Source: Pteria penguin
Lineage: Eukaryota > Mollusca > Bivalvia > Pterioida > Pteriidae
Reading direction: 5' to 3'
DNA: 64,000 bases
NCBI GenBank assembly: GCA_035048485.1
Contig: CM068587.1
Coordinates: forward strand, 55,361,501 to 55,425,500
In this document: in pieces, positions 9,930 through 21,405 of the stretch
Layout: every line of letters starts with the position of its first letter
How positions within the stretch are numbered: position 1 is the first letter of the stretch
Notes under the pieces: model-generated
Database searches by the model: none
What the model was told of the DNA's origin: nothing
What the model saw: the letters and a program-made list of their open reading frames with translations, nothing else
Program-made: the position numbers and the translations under genes

Positions 9930-11910
9930 CAAACAAACAAAAAATCAATTATAAATAATCAGCTTTTTTAACATTTACTTTTCAGCCATTAAAACTAAGG
10001 ACCTTAGAATAAGGTGAAAGACACCAAAACACACCACCAACGCAGCGAGGAAATCGGTGACATCATGCTTTACTCATCTTAAAGGAGAAAATACACGCAG
10101 AATTTTAAAGATTTCTATGTAAGGTGGAGTGATATTTGGGGGTTAAATATCCAAAGTGACAGAAGCCACAAAGGGTATACCTACGCGAAGACTTCTGTTA
10201 ATACACAAAACACATTTCTACTTATTGTGGACCTAATCACTTATTGACTTTAATTTTCAACGATATGAGAACACAATGACTTATTTCAACATTCAACAAA
10301 CTTCTCAATACGATATGATTAATTCGGAATATTATTTTGCAATATAGTACATAGAATGTGTCATCTAATACACCAGAAGGTTTTATATTTGATATGTATT
10401 AAGCTTGCGTATAGAGTCGCTCAGTGCTTTGAAGTGTTCTCTCGTTTCACTGGAGAGTATTTGGTATCAGAGATACATTGATGGGTATTTCCTAATCCTA
10501 TTGCCTCGCCTAATCATGGAGTAATCATCGAGGAATGATGACAGATTCTGCAGGACTAATTCTAACCATCACATCTCGTTGTATTATTTGCTCAATGCGC
10601 AGTTTCATTGATCTCACTGCATATCAATTAAACATTGTGCTATGTTTTTACCGTTCCATTTCTAGCTTTTGCGAAACTCTGCAATTTTTGTCTTCATTTC
10701 AAATTTTATTGTTACTATCATATTTCAATCATTTATTGATTACATAAACATCTATAGAATTGGAGTGATTATGAAGATAATCACACCCGTATTGATAATA
10801 AAGCAAAGTAAAAAGTACTTCTTTCCTTTTTGTTATGAATAATAAATATAACATATAAACTTTGTACGAAAATCAATTACCAGATTCCCTTCAGTGAAGC
10901 GCAAGACATTGTGGCAATCCAATACCTTTTATAGCACAATCAAAATGATCTCGTAGGTAAAGCCACAATCATCAAAGGACAAAGATTACCACCAAGCAGA
11001 GTACTTCTTGGTTTTGAGATAATTTGAGAAATGTCATATCAGATTTATGGAATCAAGGAAAAATATTCACAATAAATCATAGAAATTCTGTTATAATAAC
11101 AATGCTTTTTATTGATCTATACGTGCTTGCGCCAGTTATAAGTCACTAAGTACGGGGTTAGGATTGCAATCGTAGTCAGTGACATCAGATTCCGATATGA
11201 AGAGGTGAATAATATATAGGGGTATAACACACGTATCGAAATACATTTCAAAGTTATGAAACGCCGGTGAACTACGTTCAGCGTCTACGTTGTTTGGTTA
11301 TTATGTTATATTGATCCTGAAATATGTGATACCATGCTCTTACAATATGGTCAAAGTCGTAGTGATGTAATGAAAAAAATCTAAGCGAACACTCCGAATT
11401 GATGTGAACACGACACAAATTCAAAATAATCACGTTATTAAAATAATCATATATGTCACGTTTTCAGCATCTACAGCAAGACTAAAATAAACACTTTATA
11501 ATAGGGACTTACTGGCGTAATGTATATATTTCCAGAAAATGATTCTTGTCAAATTTTCGAATAGTTCAAAATATTTTAATTTTTTTCTACGTGTATACAA
11601 AAAAGCTAGAAAACAAATAAAACACGCTAGAAAGACAATTTGTATGATAAAATGCCCCCTTGTTGGTGACAGTTTCAGTGAGTCTAGAAGAGTTAGGCAC
11701 AGCAAATTAAATCATCACCAGTTTCTAATTCTAAGAGAGATCCCCTTTCATTTTCAAATGAAAACAACGATTGCTCATCCCAACCAGATTTCTTCAGATA
11801 ACTTTTGACCTTAAATAAATGTTTGGTACATTGGCGTTTTACGTCGCTTTCAGCATTTTATTTTATCTTAATTGATGCGTCAAGCCGATGCCAAGGATAT
11901 GTAACTGGCA
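9930..11910. other. Long unique AT-rich stretch, no gene seen
   Basis: No arrays or element ends were recognised. Small frames at 10535-10747 and 11496-11808 overlap or lack similarity. Around 11834-11870 the sequence attggcgttttacgtcgctt may be the tail of a decayed second-type SINE, similar to 38293-38340. Confidence 0.5.
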
Positions 11911-12245
11911 GACTAACAATGTTGCCCAAAAAGTTCTATGGTCGATAGGGACTCTTGTCATGTAATGATATTCTGTACTGAGAATGATTCCGACTAATTT
12001 AACTCCTAATTTGGTATTATCCAGATATGTTCTATCGGACTTTGATAACGGGTGTTGCTAGCAAGCAGGAGATGGTTAATATCCTCGGGTACCTGCTCTC
12101 ACCTCCTTAGAGGTTCACTCAATCTCCTCAGTAGAACTTCTTTGGTTTGTTTTTAATTTGATGTTGCAGTTGTTTTTGTACATGCCTTTCGGTTTAATGA
12201 TTTTTCGACTACTAAACATCATCGTCACATTTCATGCAAATCGCA
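11911..12245 (+). mobile_element. Penelope-like element 3' remnant
   Basis: Starts with a decayed end of the reverse transcriptase frame (aagttctatggtcga, the KFYGR motif, then a stop). It continues into a 3' tail with acgggtgttgctagcaagca, ggagatgg..ctcgggtacctgctctcacc, and a ttcggtttaatgattttt segment. The same order of blocks occurs at 18367-18740, so the two are 3' ends of one family. It is heavily decayed and not expected to be active. Confidence 0.75.
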
Positions 12246-13185
12246 ACTTGAAATCATGAATAATAAATAAATATGAAATTTCATTGCGTTTATTCTGTAT
12301 ACTTTGTTATGAGTATTTATACATGAAAAGAAGTTTAGACCCTAAAAATTCAAACCAATTACTAGAGAGCTTTAATCATTAAAATGACATTATCTTTTCC
12401 AGCAGCACTAATAATTCTTGGCGAAAACATCGTTAAATATTGAGCAAGAAATTAATGTGTTTTAAATTAAACGTGTTCTATCAGAGAATTACACCAATGT
12501 AGACAAAAATATTGAAAATCTGCATTGTACAATGACGAAATGTAAATTACACGCTTAGACCCCCTGTTATCTAGAACAATAACAGCTTATCGATTTTCAT
12601 TAAAGTGCATTTGGCCTTATTGACATACAGTTTTGCGTTTTCCATACTAATTGAATCATTACCACTATATGTAAACACAATGGGACTTACACAGTAAGCA
12701 AAGTTCCCATTATATCGTAGACCAAAGTACTGTCGACAAAAACAAGACCAGATACATACAGTACACACTTCTCCCCTGCCGCGTTTCATTGCAATCGTCT
12801 TAAACAAAAATAAGAAAATAATATAATAACTTTTCTTATTCTAACCGCCTATGCTTCCTGTAATACAATAATATTTGTTTTTCATCAATGCCTTGTAACG
12901 TATCGTACTTATTAACATTTAAATTCCCAGGCAATTTGATTTCGTCGTGTTCCAATATCTACAATAATAGTCAATAGCTTTCAGACAAATGATGAAGTCA
13001 TTCTTATTGTGCATGGATATTTTGTTAATAAGATTTATCAAACCAATAAATATAACATTCTTCTATTCTCATTTAGTCATTTCTTCTGCTTGTTTGTGTC
13101 TACAAGATAATTAGTTTCCGTAGATATGAATGCTGCCTCTACAGAAAGTCGTAAACAGAATTGCACATGAAGAAAATTCTAAATT
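12246..13185. other. Unique AT-rich DNA, no gene seen
   Basis: No array, element end or coding signal stood out. The minus-strand frame at 12571-12807 has no recognisable similarity. Confidence 0.5.
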
Positions 13186-13188
13186 TAT

Positions 13189-13192
13189 TAAT

Positions 13193-13288
<96 letters not shown>
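13189..13288. repeat. (TA)n microsatellite
   Basis: About 45 TA dinucleotides, nearly pure. A 12-base C run lies shortly after, near 13317-13328. Confidence 0.95.
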
Positions 13289-13291
<3 letters not shown>

Positions 13292-13567
13292 AATACTATA
13301 CCCACCTATTTGCATCCCCCCCCCCCCCGATTTTGCAGACTTTGATTTCAGGCCTAGTTTCAGTTCTCTGGTTATTTAGACACTCGTTTGTAGGGGCTGC
13401 TTGATATATGCTTGATGTATCGTACAATTGATCAAGATCACATGGGTTGTATAACACTCACATATGCTACTATATTTCTATAATATATCTAAATGTTTAA
13501 TACGAAGGTATCCGGTGCTATGTCGATGTGAAATATTCACAGCAACACATCACGAGGGAGAGCATTT

Positions 13568-13945
13568 ATGTATATCTTAGAGGAATCCCTTTATAGTAGT
13601 AGAAGCAAAGCAAAAAAAAAAAAAAAAAGGAATTATCATCGTGTTTGCTTACATGATTACACTATTTCCAAGAAAAGTCCAGCAGGCATTTCCACAAAGA
13701 ATCGTAAGATTTTACGTAAGTTTTTAACGTACGGATTCCGTGATGACTTTAAGGAGTTTTTAACGTACGGATTCCGTGATGACTTTAAGGAGTTTTTAAC
13801 GTACGGATTCCGTGATGACTTTAAGGAGTTTTTAACGTACGGATTCCGTGATGACTTTAAGGATTTTTTAACGTACGGATTCCGTGATGATTTTAAGGAT
13901 TTTTTACGCACGTACGTAAAAGAAAGTCCGTATTATTCTTTCTGA
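13568..13945 (+). other. Cryptic open frame over a 36-bp tandem repeat
   Basis: About five units of a 36-bp repeat (13715-13905) containing aacgtacggattccgtgatg are open in one plus frame of 125 codons. It translates as copies of FLTYGFRDDFKE after a lysine-rich, unremarkable lead. The unit length is a multiple of 3 and units differ by only one or two bases, so an open frame is expected without selection. No domain, signal peptide or splice evidence was seen. I annotate it as a minisatellite with a cryptic frame. Confidence 0.35.
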
Positions 13946-14048
13946 ACATGCCTGGAGGTCAAAAGACATGCATATCAGAGATAAAAACGCGCATTTGGGA
14001 ATTCGTACTGTTATAGCAATGAAACATAGAGAACTGAAATAACTCGGA

Positions 14049-14252
14049 TTGATTAATTGGTTTTTGTTTAACGTCACACAACGAAAATTTCATGTATATG
14101 GTGACGGCATCTGCCTGATGCGGGGTATATAAATTTTGACCTTTTACAACGGACCCACCCGAGGCAGTGAGGTTTCTTTAACGAGCGGGACTCGAACCCC
14201 GGCCTCCCGATCTGGGGCCGAGCGCTATACCACTAGGCCACGCCGGTTTCGG
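14049..14252 (-). mobile_element. Family A SINE, minus strand, with 11-bp TSD
   Basis: Read on the minus strand, the head gives A box tggcctagtggt and B box ggttcgagtcccgc. Then come the cgggtgggtccgtt and gatgccgtcaccatata body and a tail ending in aatcaatc. The direct repeat aataactcgga flanks it at 14038-14048 and 14253-14263. It is shorter than the 7625 copy because part of the region after the tRNA head is missing. Non-coding. Confidence 0.9.
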
Positions 14253-14423
14253 AATAACTCGGAAGAGCCCCACATTTACACATATGTTTTGGCTTAACAG
14301 ACACAATTTTCAAGTGGCAAAATCTATAAAGGAGGGAACATTATGCCAAACATATTCATTAATTGTAATTTTTTTACTCTAGTATAGATATATGAAGGTG
14401 TTACTGTAACAATATAGATGACA

Positions 14424-14486
14424 ACAGGTGCCCTTGAGGAGTAAGCGTCTTTTGTGTAGAAGCTAGCTACACCCGCCACGCATGCT
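14424..14486 (-). repeat. Single unit of the dispersed gcacctg/ctcct module
   Basis: acaggtgcccttgaggag and taagcgtcttttgtg followed by ctacacccgcc match, in reverse complement, the unit of the 29.3 kb array. A similar isolated unit is at 30664-30742. These look like stray fragments of a common family. Confidence 0.55.
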
Positions 14487-14511
14487 CAATACAAATATGC
14501 GTCATTTAGGG

Positions 14512-14671
14512 GTTACTATGTTAGTGTTTTACACAAATTGACATGGTATCCGTGAATACCCTCTCAGGAATGCAGTTTCACTGCGAGGCGTTAGCTCGCG
14601 GTGAAACGGATATTCCTGACAGGGTATTCACGGATACCCTGTCAAATTGTGTAAAACACTAACGTGGTAAT
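14512..14671. mobile_element. Hairpin MITE
   Basis: Nearly the whole 160 bp is one inverted repeat. The outer arm gttagtgttttacacaa matches ttgtgtaaaacactaac, and the inner arm pairs ggtatccgtgaataccct with agggtattcacggatacc. The tip around 14568-14606 is itself palindromic (tttcactgcgag / ctcgcggtgaaa). It has no coding capacity and could fold into one long hairpin with few mismatches. Superfamily unknown; no target-site duplication was resolved. Confidence 0.85.
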
Positions 14672-16102
14672 CATATTCTAATGCATTTGACAAAAATAAC
14701 AACTAGAGACACAGAGTTATTGTTTTCTAAGCCAAGTCGCTAATCACAGTCATATAAAAAATGTAGAGTATCGTGACGTCACAAATCAGAAACTGCAAGG
14801 TATCGTGAATATGTTTGTGACGTAATTTTACAACCTACGGGTATTGTCTACGGGTATTGTGGAATACCTGCATGTCAACAACCAATCAATACAGGATTTT
14901 ATACGATGTGCTTTAGAATACTGCATGTATAAATGTAGAATAATGGTATGGATGTATAGAAAGCAATACAGACAAAGAATATCACAAGAGGAGCACAATT
15001 ACACTTTATAAAAACAACTACCAATATTTATTTCTTCCAGTGGCATAAAAATCCCCACGAGTTAAGAGCCATAGTTCGCGACTCATAGCTATTCGTTCTC
15101 ACTAAGCGCTTAATGGGATTTAAAACCGCCATACGTTGCATATACGCATTTAATTTCTGGACAGTACTAGGTGCAAATTGTAAGTGTTCTCTGTTGACCA
15201 GAACTGTGAAGTTGTAACAATGTTATGATAAAAGATTTATTGGTGAACAGTGAAATGGCGATTTCTGAGGCTATGACCTTTGCCTAGGTGGGAAATGGAA
15301 AGCACCAAAATGACTTTGTAGTAATGATTTGAAATTGGTTGCACGTGGCTCGGTTCCGAGGTGGGGATATCACATCCTCGACACCCGCGGACGTCCATGT
15401 AGGTGCATATGTTATACATGTTGTAAATTTAAACCGTGCGGCGGCTTCGCCTAGCCTACAAAGCATGCCGCATATAACGTCACGCCTCGGAGACAACACA
15501 GTCATCTTTGAGCATCTGCTCAAAGACCGAGGGCGGTCATATTTCGTCGTATTCAGTCAATAATCTTTTTATTACATATTTAACCGTCCATCTACATTTA
15601 ATTCTATAAATCACTTCCGGTGTCTGCTAAGCATGCCGTAATATATGTACGTCACTGGAACAACCTTGGTTGCTCAATGCCTAAACTGTGGAAATCGAAA
15701 GTAGAAATCGAAAGTAGAAATAACTGAAGAGCAAACACATTACCAAATTGACCTAAAAGTAGGAGACAAATAAACCATCTAAGGACAGAGCTATATATGA
15801 GGGGGATACTCCTTACTTTCAGAATACAAAAACTTTTTTCACAGATAATTTGAATCATATATTTCAGGTCAGTACAAAGGTACTGAAAACAGAGCTTAGG
15901 ACACCCTCCTGCTCTCATGATTATTTAAGAGATTATGAATCAAAACATATTTTCATGTCCAATTCTATTTCCTGTTCCGTTTTTTTAAAAACATTTTTGC
16001 TCGATAAGTTAATGAAAACTGACCCCTCTACTATATTGATTGTAGCGGACACAAAACGAGTATTATTGAAACATCTGGACTAATCTTTGAAAGAAGTTAC
16101 AA

Positions 16103-16107
<5 letters not shown>
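14672..16107. other. Unique DNA, no gene seen
   Basis: A patch at 15340-15540 is locally GC-richer and has open frames on both strands. The frames overlap and show no known domain. No array was found in this stretch. Confidence 0.5.

Positions 16108-16108
<1 letters not shown>

Positions 16109-16194
<86 letters not shown>
16109..16194. repeat. (TA)n microsatellite
   Basis: About 43 TA dinucleotides without interruption. Confidence 0.95.
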
Positions 16195-16196
<2 letters not shown>

Positions 16197-16387
16197 ATTC
16201 TTTACAATGGTCCATAGGTGAAGTCGAGAAAGAAATAACCACGAAAACGCTCTTTTCCCACAAATTTTCAGCTACCTGTAATAACTTGTGGTTTACAGAA
16301 AAATATAACCTTTTACCTACAGTATATACCTGCTATTAAAAGCTAGAATCATAATAACACTTCTGTTTTTCACTTTTTGTTTATTTT

Positions 16388-16446
<59 letters not shown>

Positions 16447-16447
16447 T
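16388..16447. repeat. (ATC)n microsatellite
   Basis: About 20 pure ATC/TCA units. The minus-strand run of aspartates it would encode is an artefact of the repeat. Confidence 0.95.
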
Positions 16448-16504
16448 ATGTGCTTCTTTTAACCTTTTAGTCCACTTCGAGAAGAAGTAATAAAACATGA
16501 AAAT

Positions 16505-16580
16505 TAGAAAATAAAATAAAATAAAATAGATAAATAAATAAATAAATAAATAAATAAAAAAACTAAATAAATAAATAAAA
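16505..16580. repeat. (AAATA)n/(AAAT)n microsatellite
   Basis: Imperfect aaata units followed by aaat units. Confidence 0.85.
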
Positions 16581-17584
16581 TATAATCGTCTTTCATACAA
16601 TGATTCTTTCTTATTCGTTATTGAAAATTGTACTTGGTAGGAACACTACTTTAGCTTATATATAAATACATGTGTATTTAATGACAGATCTAAAGGTGGT
16701 CACATGTCACGCTGACATGTGACTATGTTGATATAACACAGATTATATTCTGGATCTATCCCTGGATCTCTTCATTCTCTGAATTATGTCATCTTCACAG
16801 AAATTTAGGAAAATAAATTTCCCATACTGAGTAATAAATTGCACAATGATTACTAGATAAGTATGTAGAACGGAGGGCAACAAGCCTTCTGAAGTCGTGA
16901 ACAATGCGAGAACATAAAGATACGAGCTCCTTAGAAACATCTTATATTCCAAAATATCATCTCGACAAACCTCGTCAAAACCATATACAAGGAACAATCA
17001 TGGTGTTGTAGCCGGGTGTTACTCAACGGGGATAGTAATGCAAACACTTGCACCCCGGACAGCGATAGTGAAGAAGGCTTCCGAAAAGATAAGCGCGGAC
17101 AATGTTTGCTTTGTGAAGACTAATTGCGGGGTTCGCGGGTAGGGCGATAGTCTTACTAAATATATCTTCGTTGCTACACAAATAAAGGGGAGATAATTGC
17201 ACAGGACAAAATAGGATGTGGTCCGTAATTTGCACTGATAATACGATTTGATGAAGTCTCTTTCTGATGTGTTAATCACATCGGTATCATTGTGGTACCC
17301 CATTTTGTGGTGTGTAGATAGGGGACCTGCGGTGTGAAATAATGGACCGGGAAAGAGATGTTACTTATATATGTGTCGTTTTCTGACTTTAAGTTTTATG
17401 TTGATATAGGGAGGAGATGTGATCACGTGACCATTGTTGTCACTCTCATTACTCACAATTTTAAAAATGTAAGGTGTTTGCAATCAAATGGAACTTATAC
17501 AATAAAAATGATTTCGAAAAGTGTAGATTTCCAAATCTTATCTCAAAATCATTGTAAGAAATTCTCTGCACTAACAGTTATAAA
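16581..17584. other. Unique DNA, no gene seen
   Basis: Several overlapping minus-strand frames of 70-94 codons (16743-17303) have no recognisable motif, splice pattern or repeat content. No function is assigned. Confidence 0.45.
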
Positions 17585-17990
17585 AATTTAGATAAACAAA
17601 TGCATGAATAAATAAAGAATAAATATATAAATACACATGTATATAAACAAATAAATAAATATTAAAAAAATAAATATATATAAATAAACATTAAAAGATA
17701 AATATATAAATAAATAAATAGGTAAATAAATAAATAGGTAAATAGATAAATAAATGATAAATAAATAATGAATGAATAATAATAAATGAAAAAGTAAAAA
17801 TGAATAAATGAACAAATGATAAATAAAGAAAGAACCGATATTAAGTAATGAATAACGGATATGTATAAATGAAAAATAAATAGAAATTAAGCAATAAATA
17901 ATAAGTAATTAATAAATATATAACTGAATAAATAGATATGTAAATATATAAATACATAAATGAATAAAGAGATAAATGAATACAAATTTA
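17585..17990. repeat. Degenerate AAAT-type simple repeat
   Basis: About 400 bp of imperfect aaat, aata and atga units, lying directly upstream of the reverse transcriptase remnant. Confidence 0.85.
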
Positions 17991-18028
17991 CTATTGCTTT
18001 CAATTTCAATTCTCAAAAAGAGTAGACA

Positions 18029-18507
18029 ATGTTAGGAAATCTCATAGCTTCATTCATTCAGTCTTTGCTTTCTCAAGGAAAGAAACAATTGGCTCTTGGC
18101 TTCAGTTTCACTTACAAATATATAGATGACTTGCTTTCAATTAATAATCCTTCATTCGCGGATTACATTAGCATCATTTATCCAAGTGAACTGGAGGTCA
18201 AAGAAACAACAGAAAGTAGTTATTCTACTTCGTATCTAGATATTATGTTATCTCAGTTAATACGTTATTCCAGAGTATGTTCAAATTACATTGACTTTGT
18301 TCTGAGGGACTGGGCGATAAGCTACTCAACCAGGGTTGTATATGTGCTAGACTAGCAGTGTCACTGAGGAAGTTCTATGGTCGTTACGAGACTCTTATTA
18401 CTCCATATGATATCTCGTTATCCAGACTTTTAAATGATATTCTGGACCGATTCCGATCATTTTACACAGATTTGACACCTTCTATACTAGAAGGTTACCT
18501 ACTTTGA
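18029..18507 (+). pseudogene. Penelope-like element reverse transcriptase fragment
   Basis: The frame opens into FIQSLLSQGKKQLALGFSFT and then YKYIDD, the RT catalytic YIDD box with two aspartates, at 18119-18130. It continues as ELEVKETTESSYSTSYLDI, a segment I recognise from Penelope-like reverse transcriptases common in bivalves and other marine invertebrates. Between YLDI and SQLIRYSR (about 18244-18250) the usual stretch of roughly 30 residues is missing, which reads as an internal deletion. Near 18305 a frameshift moves the reading into LGDKLLNQGC and SLRKFYGRYE, ending at a stop near 18507. The upstream fingers domain and any endonuclease are absent. Dead fragment; family call from memory of motifs. 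Confidence 0.8.
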
Positions 18508-18740
18508 CTTCTCCATATATAGATATATATGGAATTTACATGATTTGACTCTTTCTAATGGGTATATGTAACGGGTGTTGCTAGCAAGCAGGAGATGCTC
18601 ACTCTGCCCGAGCACCTGATCTCACTCCATCATAGTGGTTCACATATGCTGTTCAAGTAGACATATTTTGTTATTTTCCTCTTGGTTTTTATTTTCACTG
18701 ATTTTGTATGTCCTCTGGTTTCATGATTTTAAGACTTACG
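18508..18740 (+). mobile_element. Penelope-like 3' tail
   Basis: Carries acgggtgttgctagcaagca, then ggagatgctcactctgcccg and agcacctgatctcactcc, then tttgtatgtcctctggtttc. It matches block by block the tail at 12045-12245. The gatgctcac..gcacctgatc module also resembles one unit of the 64-bp array at 29333-29815. Confidence 0.75.
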
Positions 18741-18840
18741 GTTTGGATTTATTCATCATCTTTACATTCAGAGATGTATAAAATGTGATTGTTAGAATAT
18801 ATCTTAGTTAGGATACATACAAGTTGAGCGTTCCCTTGGC

Positions 18841-20815
18841 GCCGACGTAGCTCAATCAGTTATGTTTTTGACATGTGACCAGTAGGCCTCAGAGATCCCT
18901 CACGGTTCGGGCTCGTGATCAAGAAGTCTCCGGAGATCCCTCACGGCTTCGGGCTCGTGATCAAGAAGTCCCGGAGATCCCTCACAGCTACGGGCTCGTG
19001 ATCAAGAAGCCCCGGAGATCCCTTGCGGCTACGGGCTCGTGATCAAGAAGCCCCGGAGATCCCTCACAGCTACGGGCTCGTGATCAAGAAGCCCCGGAGA
19101 TCCCTCTCAGCTTTGGGCTAGTGATCAAGAAGCCTAGGAGATCCCACATAGCTACGGGCTCGTGACCAAGAAGCCCCGGAGATCCCTCACAGCTACGGGC
19201 TCGTGATCAAGAAGCCTAGGAGATCCCACATAGCTACGGGCTCGTGACCAAGAAGCCCCGGAGATCCCTCACAGCTAAGGGGTCGTGATCAAGAAGCCTA
19301 GGAGATCCCACATAGCTACGGGCTCGTGACCAAGAAGCCCCGGAGATCCCTCACAGCTACGGGCTCGTGATCAAGAAGCCTAGGAGATCCCACATAGCTA
19401 CGGGCTCGTGACCAAGAAGCCCCGGAGATCCCTCACAGCTACGGGCTCGTGATCAAGAAGCCCCGGAGATCCCTCACAACTTCAGGCTCGTGATCAAGAA
19501 GCCCCGGAGATCCCTCACAGCTACGGGCTCGTGATAAAGAAGCCTCGGAGATCAATCACAGCTACGGGCTCGTGATCAAGAAGTCTCCGGAGATCCCTCA
19601 CGGCTTCGGGCTCGTGATCAAGAAGTCCCGGAGATCCCTCACAGCTACGGGCTCGTGATCAAGAAGCCCCGGAGATCCCTTGCGGCTACGGGGTCGTGAT
19701 CAAGAAGCTACGGAGATCCCTCACAGCTACGGGCTCGTGATCAAGAAGCCTAGGAGATCCCACATAGCTACGGGCTCGTGACCAAGAAGCCCCGGAGATC
19801 CCTCACAGCTACGGGCTCGTGATCAAGAAGCCTAGGAGATCCCACATAGCTACGGGCTCGTGACCAAGAAGCCCCGGAGATCCCTCACAGCTACGGGCTC
19901 GTGATCAAGAAGCCCCGGAGATCCCTCACAGCTACGGGCTCGTGACCAAGAAGCCCCGGAGATCCCTCACAGCTACGGGCTCGTGATCAAGAAGCCTAGG
20001 AGATCCCACATAGCTACGGGCTCGTGATCAAGAAGCCCCGGAGATCCCTCACAGCTACGGGCTCGTGGTCAAGAAGCCCCGGAGATCCCTCACGGCTACG
20101 GGGTCGTGACCAAGAAGCCCCGGAGATCCCTCACAACTTCAGGCTCGTGATCAAGAAGCCCCGGAGATCCCTCACAGCTACGGGCTCGTGATAAAGAAGC
20201 CTCGGAGATCAATCACAGCTACGGGCTCGTGATCAAGAAGTCTCCGGAGATCCCTCACGGCTTCGGGCTCGTGATCAAGAAGCCCCGGAGATCCCTCACA
20301 GCTACGGGCTCGTGATCAAGAAGCCCCGGAGATCCCTTGCGGCTACGGGGTCGTGATCAAGAAGCTACGGAGATCCCTCACAGCTACGGGCTCGTGATCA
20401 AGAAGCCCCGGAGATCCCTCACAGCTACGGACTCGTGATCAAGAAGCCCCGGAGATCCCTCACAGCTACGGGCTCGTGATCAAGAAGCCCCGGAGATCCC
20501 TCACAGCTACGGGCTCGTGATCAAGAAGCCTAGGAGATCTCACATAGCTACGGACTCGTGATCAAGAAGCCCCGGAGATCCCTCACAGCTACGGGCTCGT
20601 GATCAAGAAGCCCCGGTAATCCCTCACGGCTACGGGCTCGTGATCAAGAAGCCCCGGAGATCCCTCACAGCTACGGGCTCGTGTTCAAGAAGCCCCGGAG
20701 ATCCCTCACGGTTACGGGCTTCGGAAGGTCTAAATTTCTTTGCATTGCATCAAGGAGATGACATAACCATATTTAGTGTAATAATCTCAATGAAACGTAA
20801 AACAGGACAGAAAAA
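18841..20815 (+). mobile_element. SINE split by a giant internal tandem array
   Basis: The left end (18841-18890) is a tRNA-like SINE head: gccgacgtagctcaatcagt and tgtgaccagtaggcc. The right end (20715-20815) is the SINE 3' body: gcttcggaaggtctaaattt, ctttgcattgcatcaaggag, then a decayed tail into an A-rich run. These match the order of the 7625 SINE (cgggtgggt, caaaatttctatgcaatgcat, gatgccgtcacc). Everything between is the 41-bp array. So one SINE appears to have expanded internally to almost 2 kb. Confidence 0.8.
18890..20722 (+). repeat. 41-bp satellite-like array with 657-bp higher-order period
   Basis: About 44 units, each agatccctcacagctacggg followed by ctcgtgatcaagaagccccgg. The first half matches the SINE body (gatccctcactgcttcgg in other copies) and the second matches the SINE anticodon/variable region (ctcgtgaccgagaggtcc). 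A variant (cctaggagatcccacatagc with ctcgtgacc) alternates with the main type in several stretches. Three rare variants recur at exactly 657 bp: tctccgg at 18927, 19584, 20241; ctcacaacttcagg units at 19461 and 20118; aagctacgg units at 19708 and 20365. That equals 16 units plus one base. Confidence 0.92.
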
Positions 20816-21279
20816 AAAAAATAAAAAAAAAATAAAGTGCGCATGTCACAATCATATTCATGTAGTGATGACTAATATAAGTATCCAAAAAATAGTACAA
20901 ATTTTGTACATGTATATATGATATATCAATTAACCGCTACATGGGGTAGCGGGGAAAATCCCCATTCTAATCAATGTATAGGCAACACATGCTCTATAGA
21001 ACTATAGAATTAGGATTTATCTAGATGAACTAGCAACAGTGAATCCACATTCGATAACCCATTCCCACTATGTCGTACCACATTTGTCATCGCTTGAGTG
21101 GTGGTATAAACCATGGAAGGCAACATTCAATCCTATTTACCTTCATATTTTCCCGTGTTTGCCGTTTTTGTCAATTTCAGGATTTATTGTACCATATTTC
21201 TTAGAGGTACCTATGGAAGCCTGTACGTGCCGTATAAAATAAACACAATTATATGTCGTTTGAAAGACTTCTAGGTTGC
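20816..21279. other. A-rich run then unique DNA, no gene seen
   Basis: A poly-A/AAAT tract lies at 20811-20836. The small frame at 21039-21242 has no recognisable similarity. Confidence 0.5.
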
Positions 21280-21289
21280 TATTACGACT

Positions 21290-21405
21290 TTACATCTACG
21301 ACAGATATCGTTATTACGACTTATTATCTCGTTATAACGACATATTATCTCGTTATTTCGTTATTGCAACATACCACGGTGTCGTTATAACGACATATTT
21401 ACGGA
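21290..21405. repeat. Short palindrome-rich repeat (cgttataacg)
   Basis: Repeated cgttat..cgac, tattatctcgttat and the palindrome cgttataacg occur four to five times within about 110 bp. A small degenerate array of unknown class. Confidence 0.6.

Noticed and set aside
15237..15563. Frames on both strands in a GC-richer patch
   Set aside because: Antisense overlaps of 60-79 codons without motif or splice evidence.
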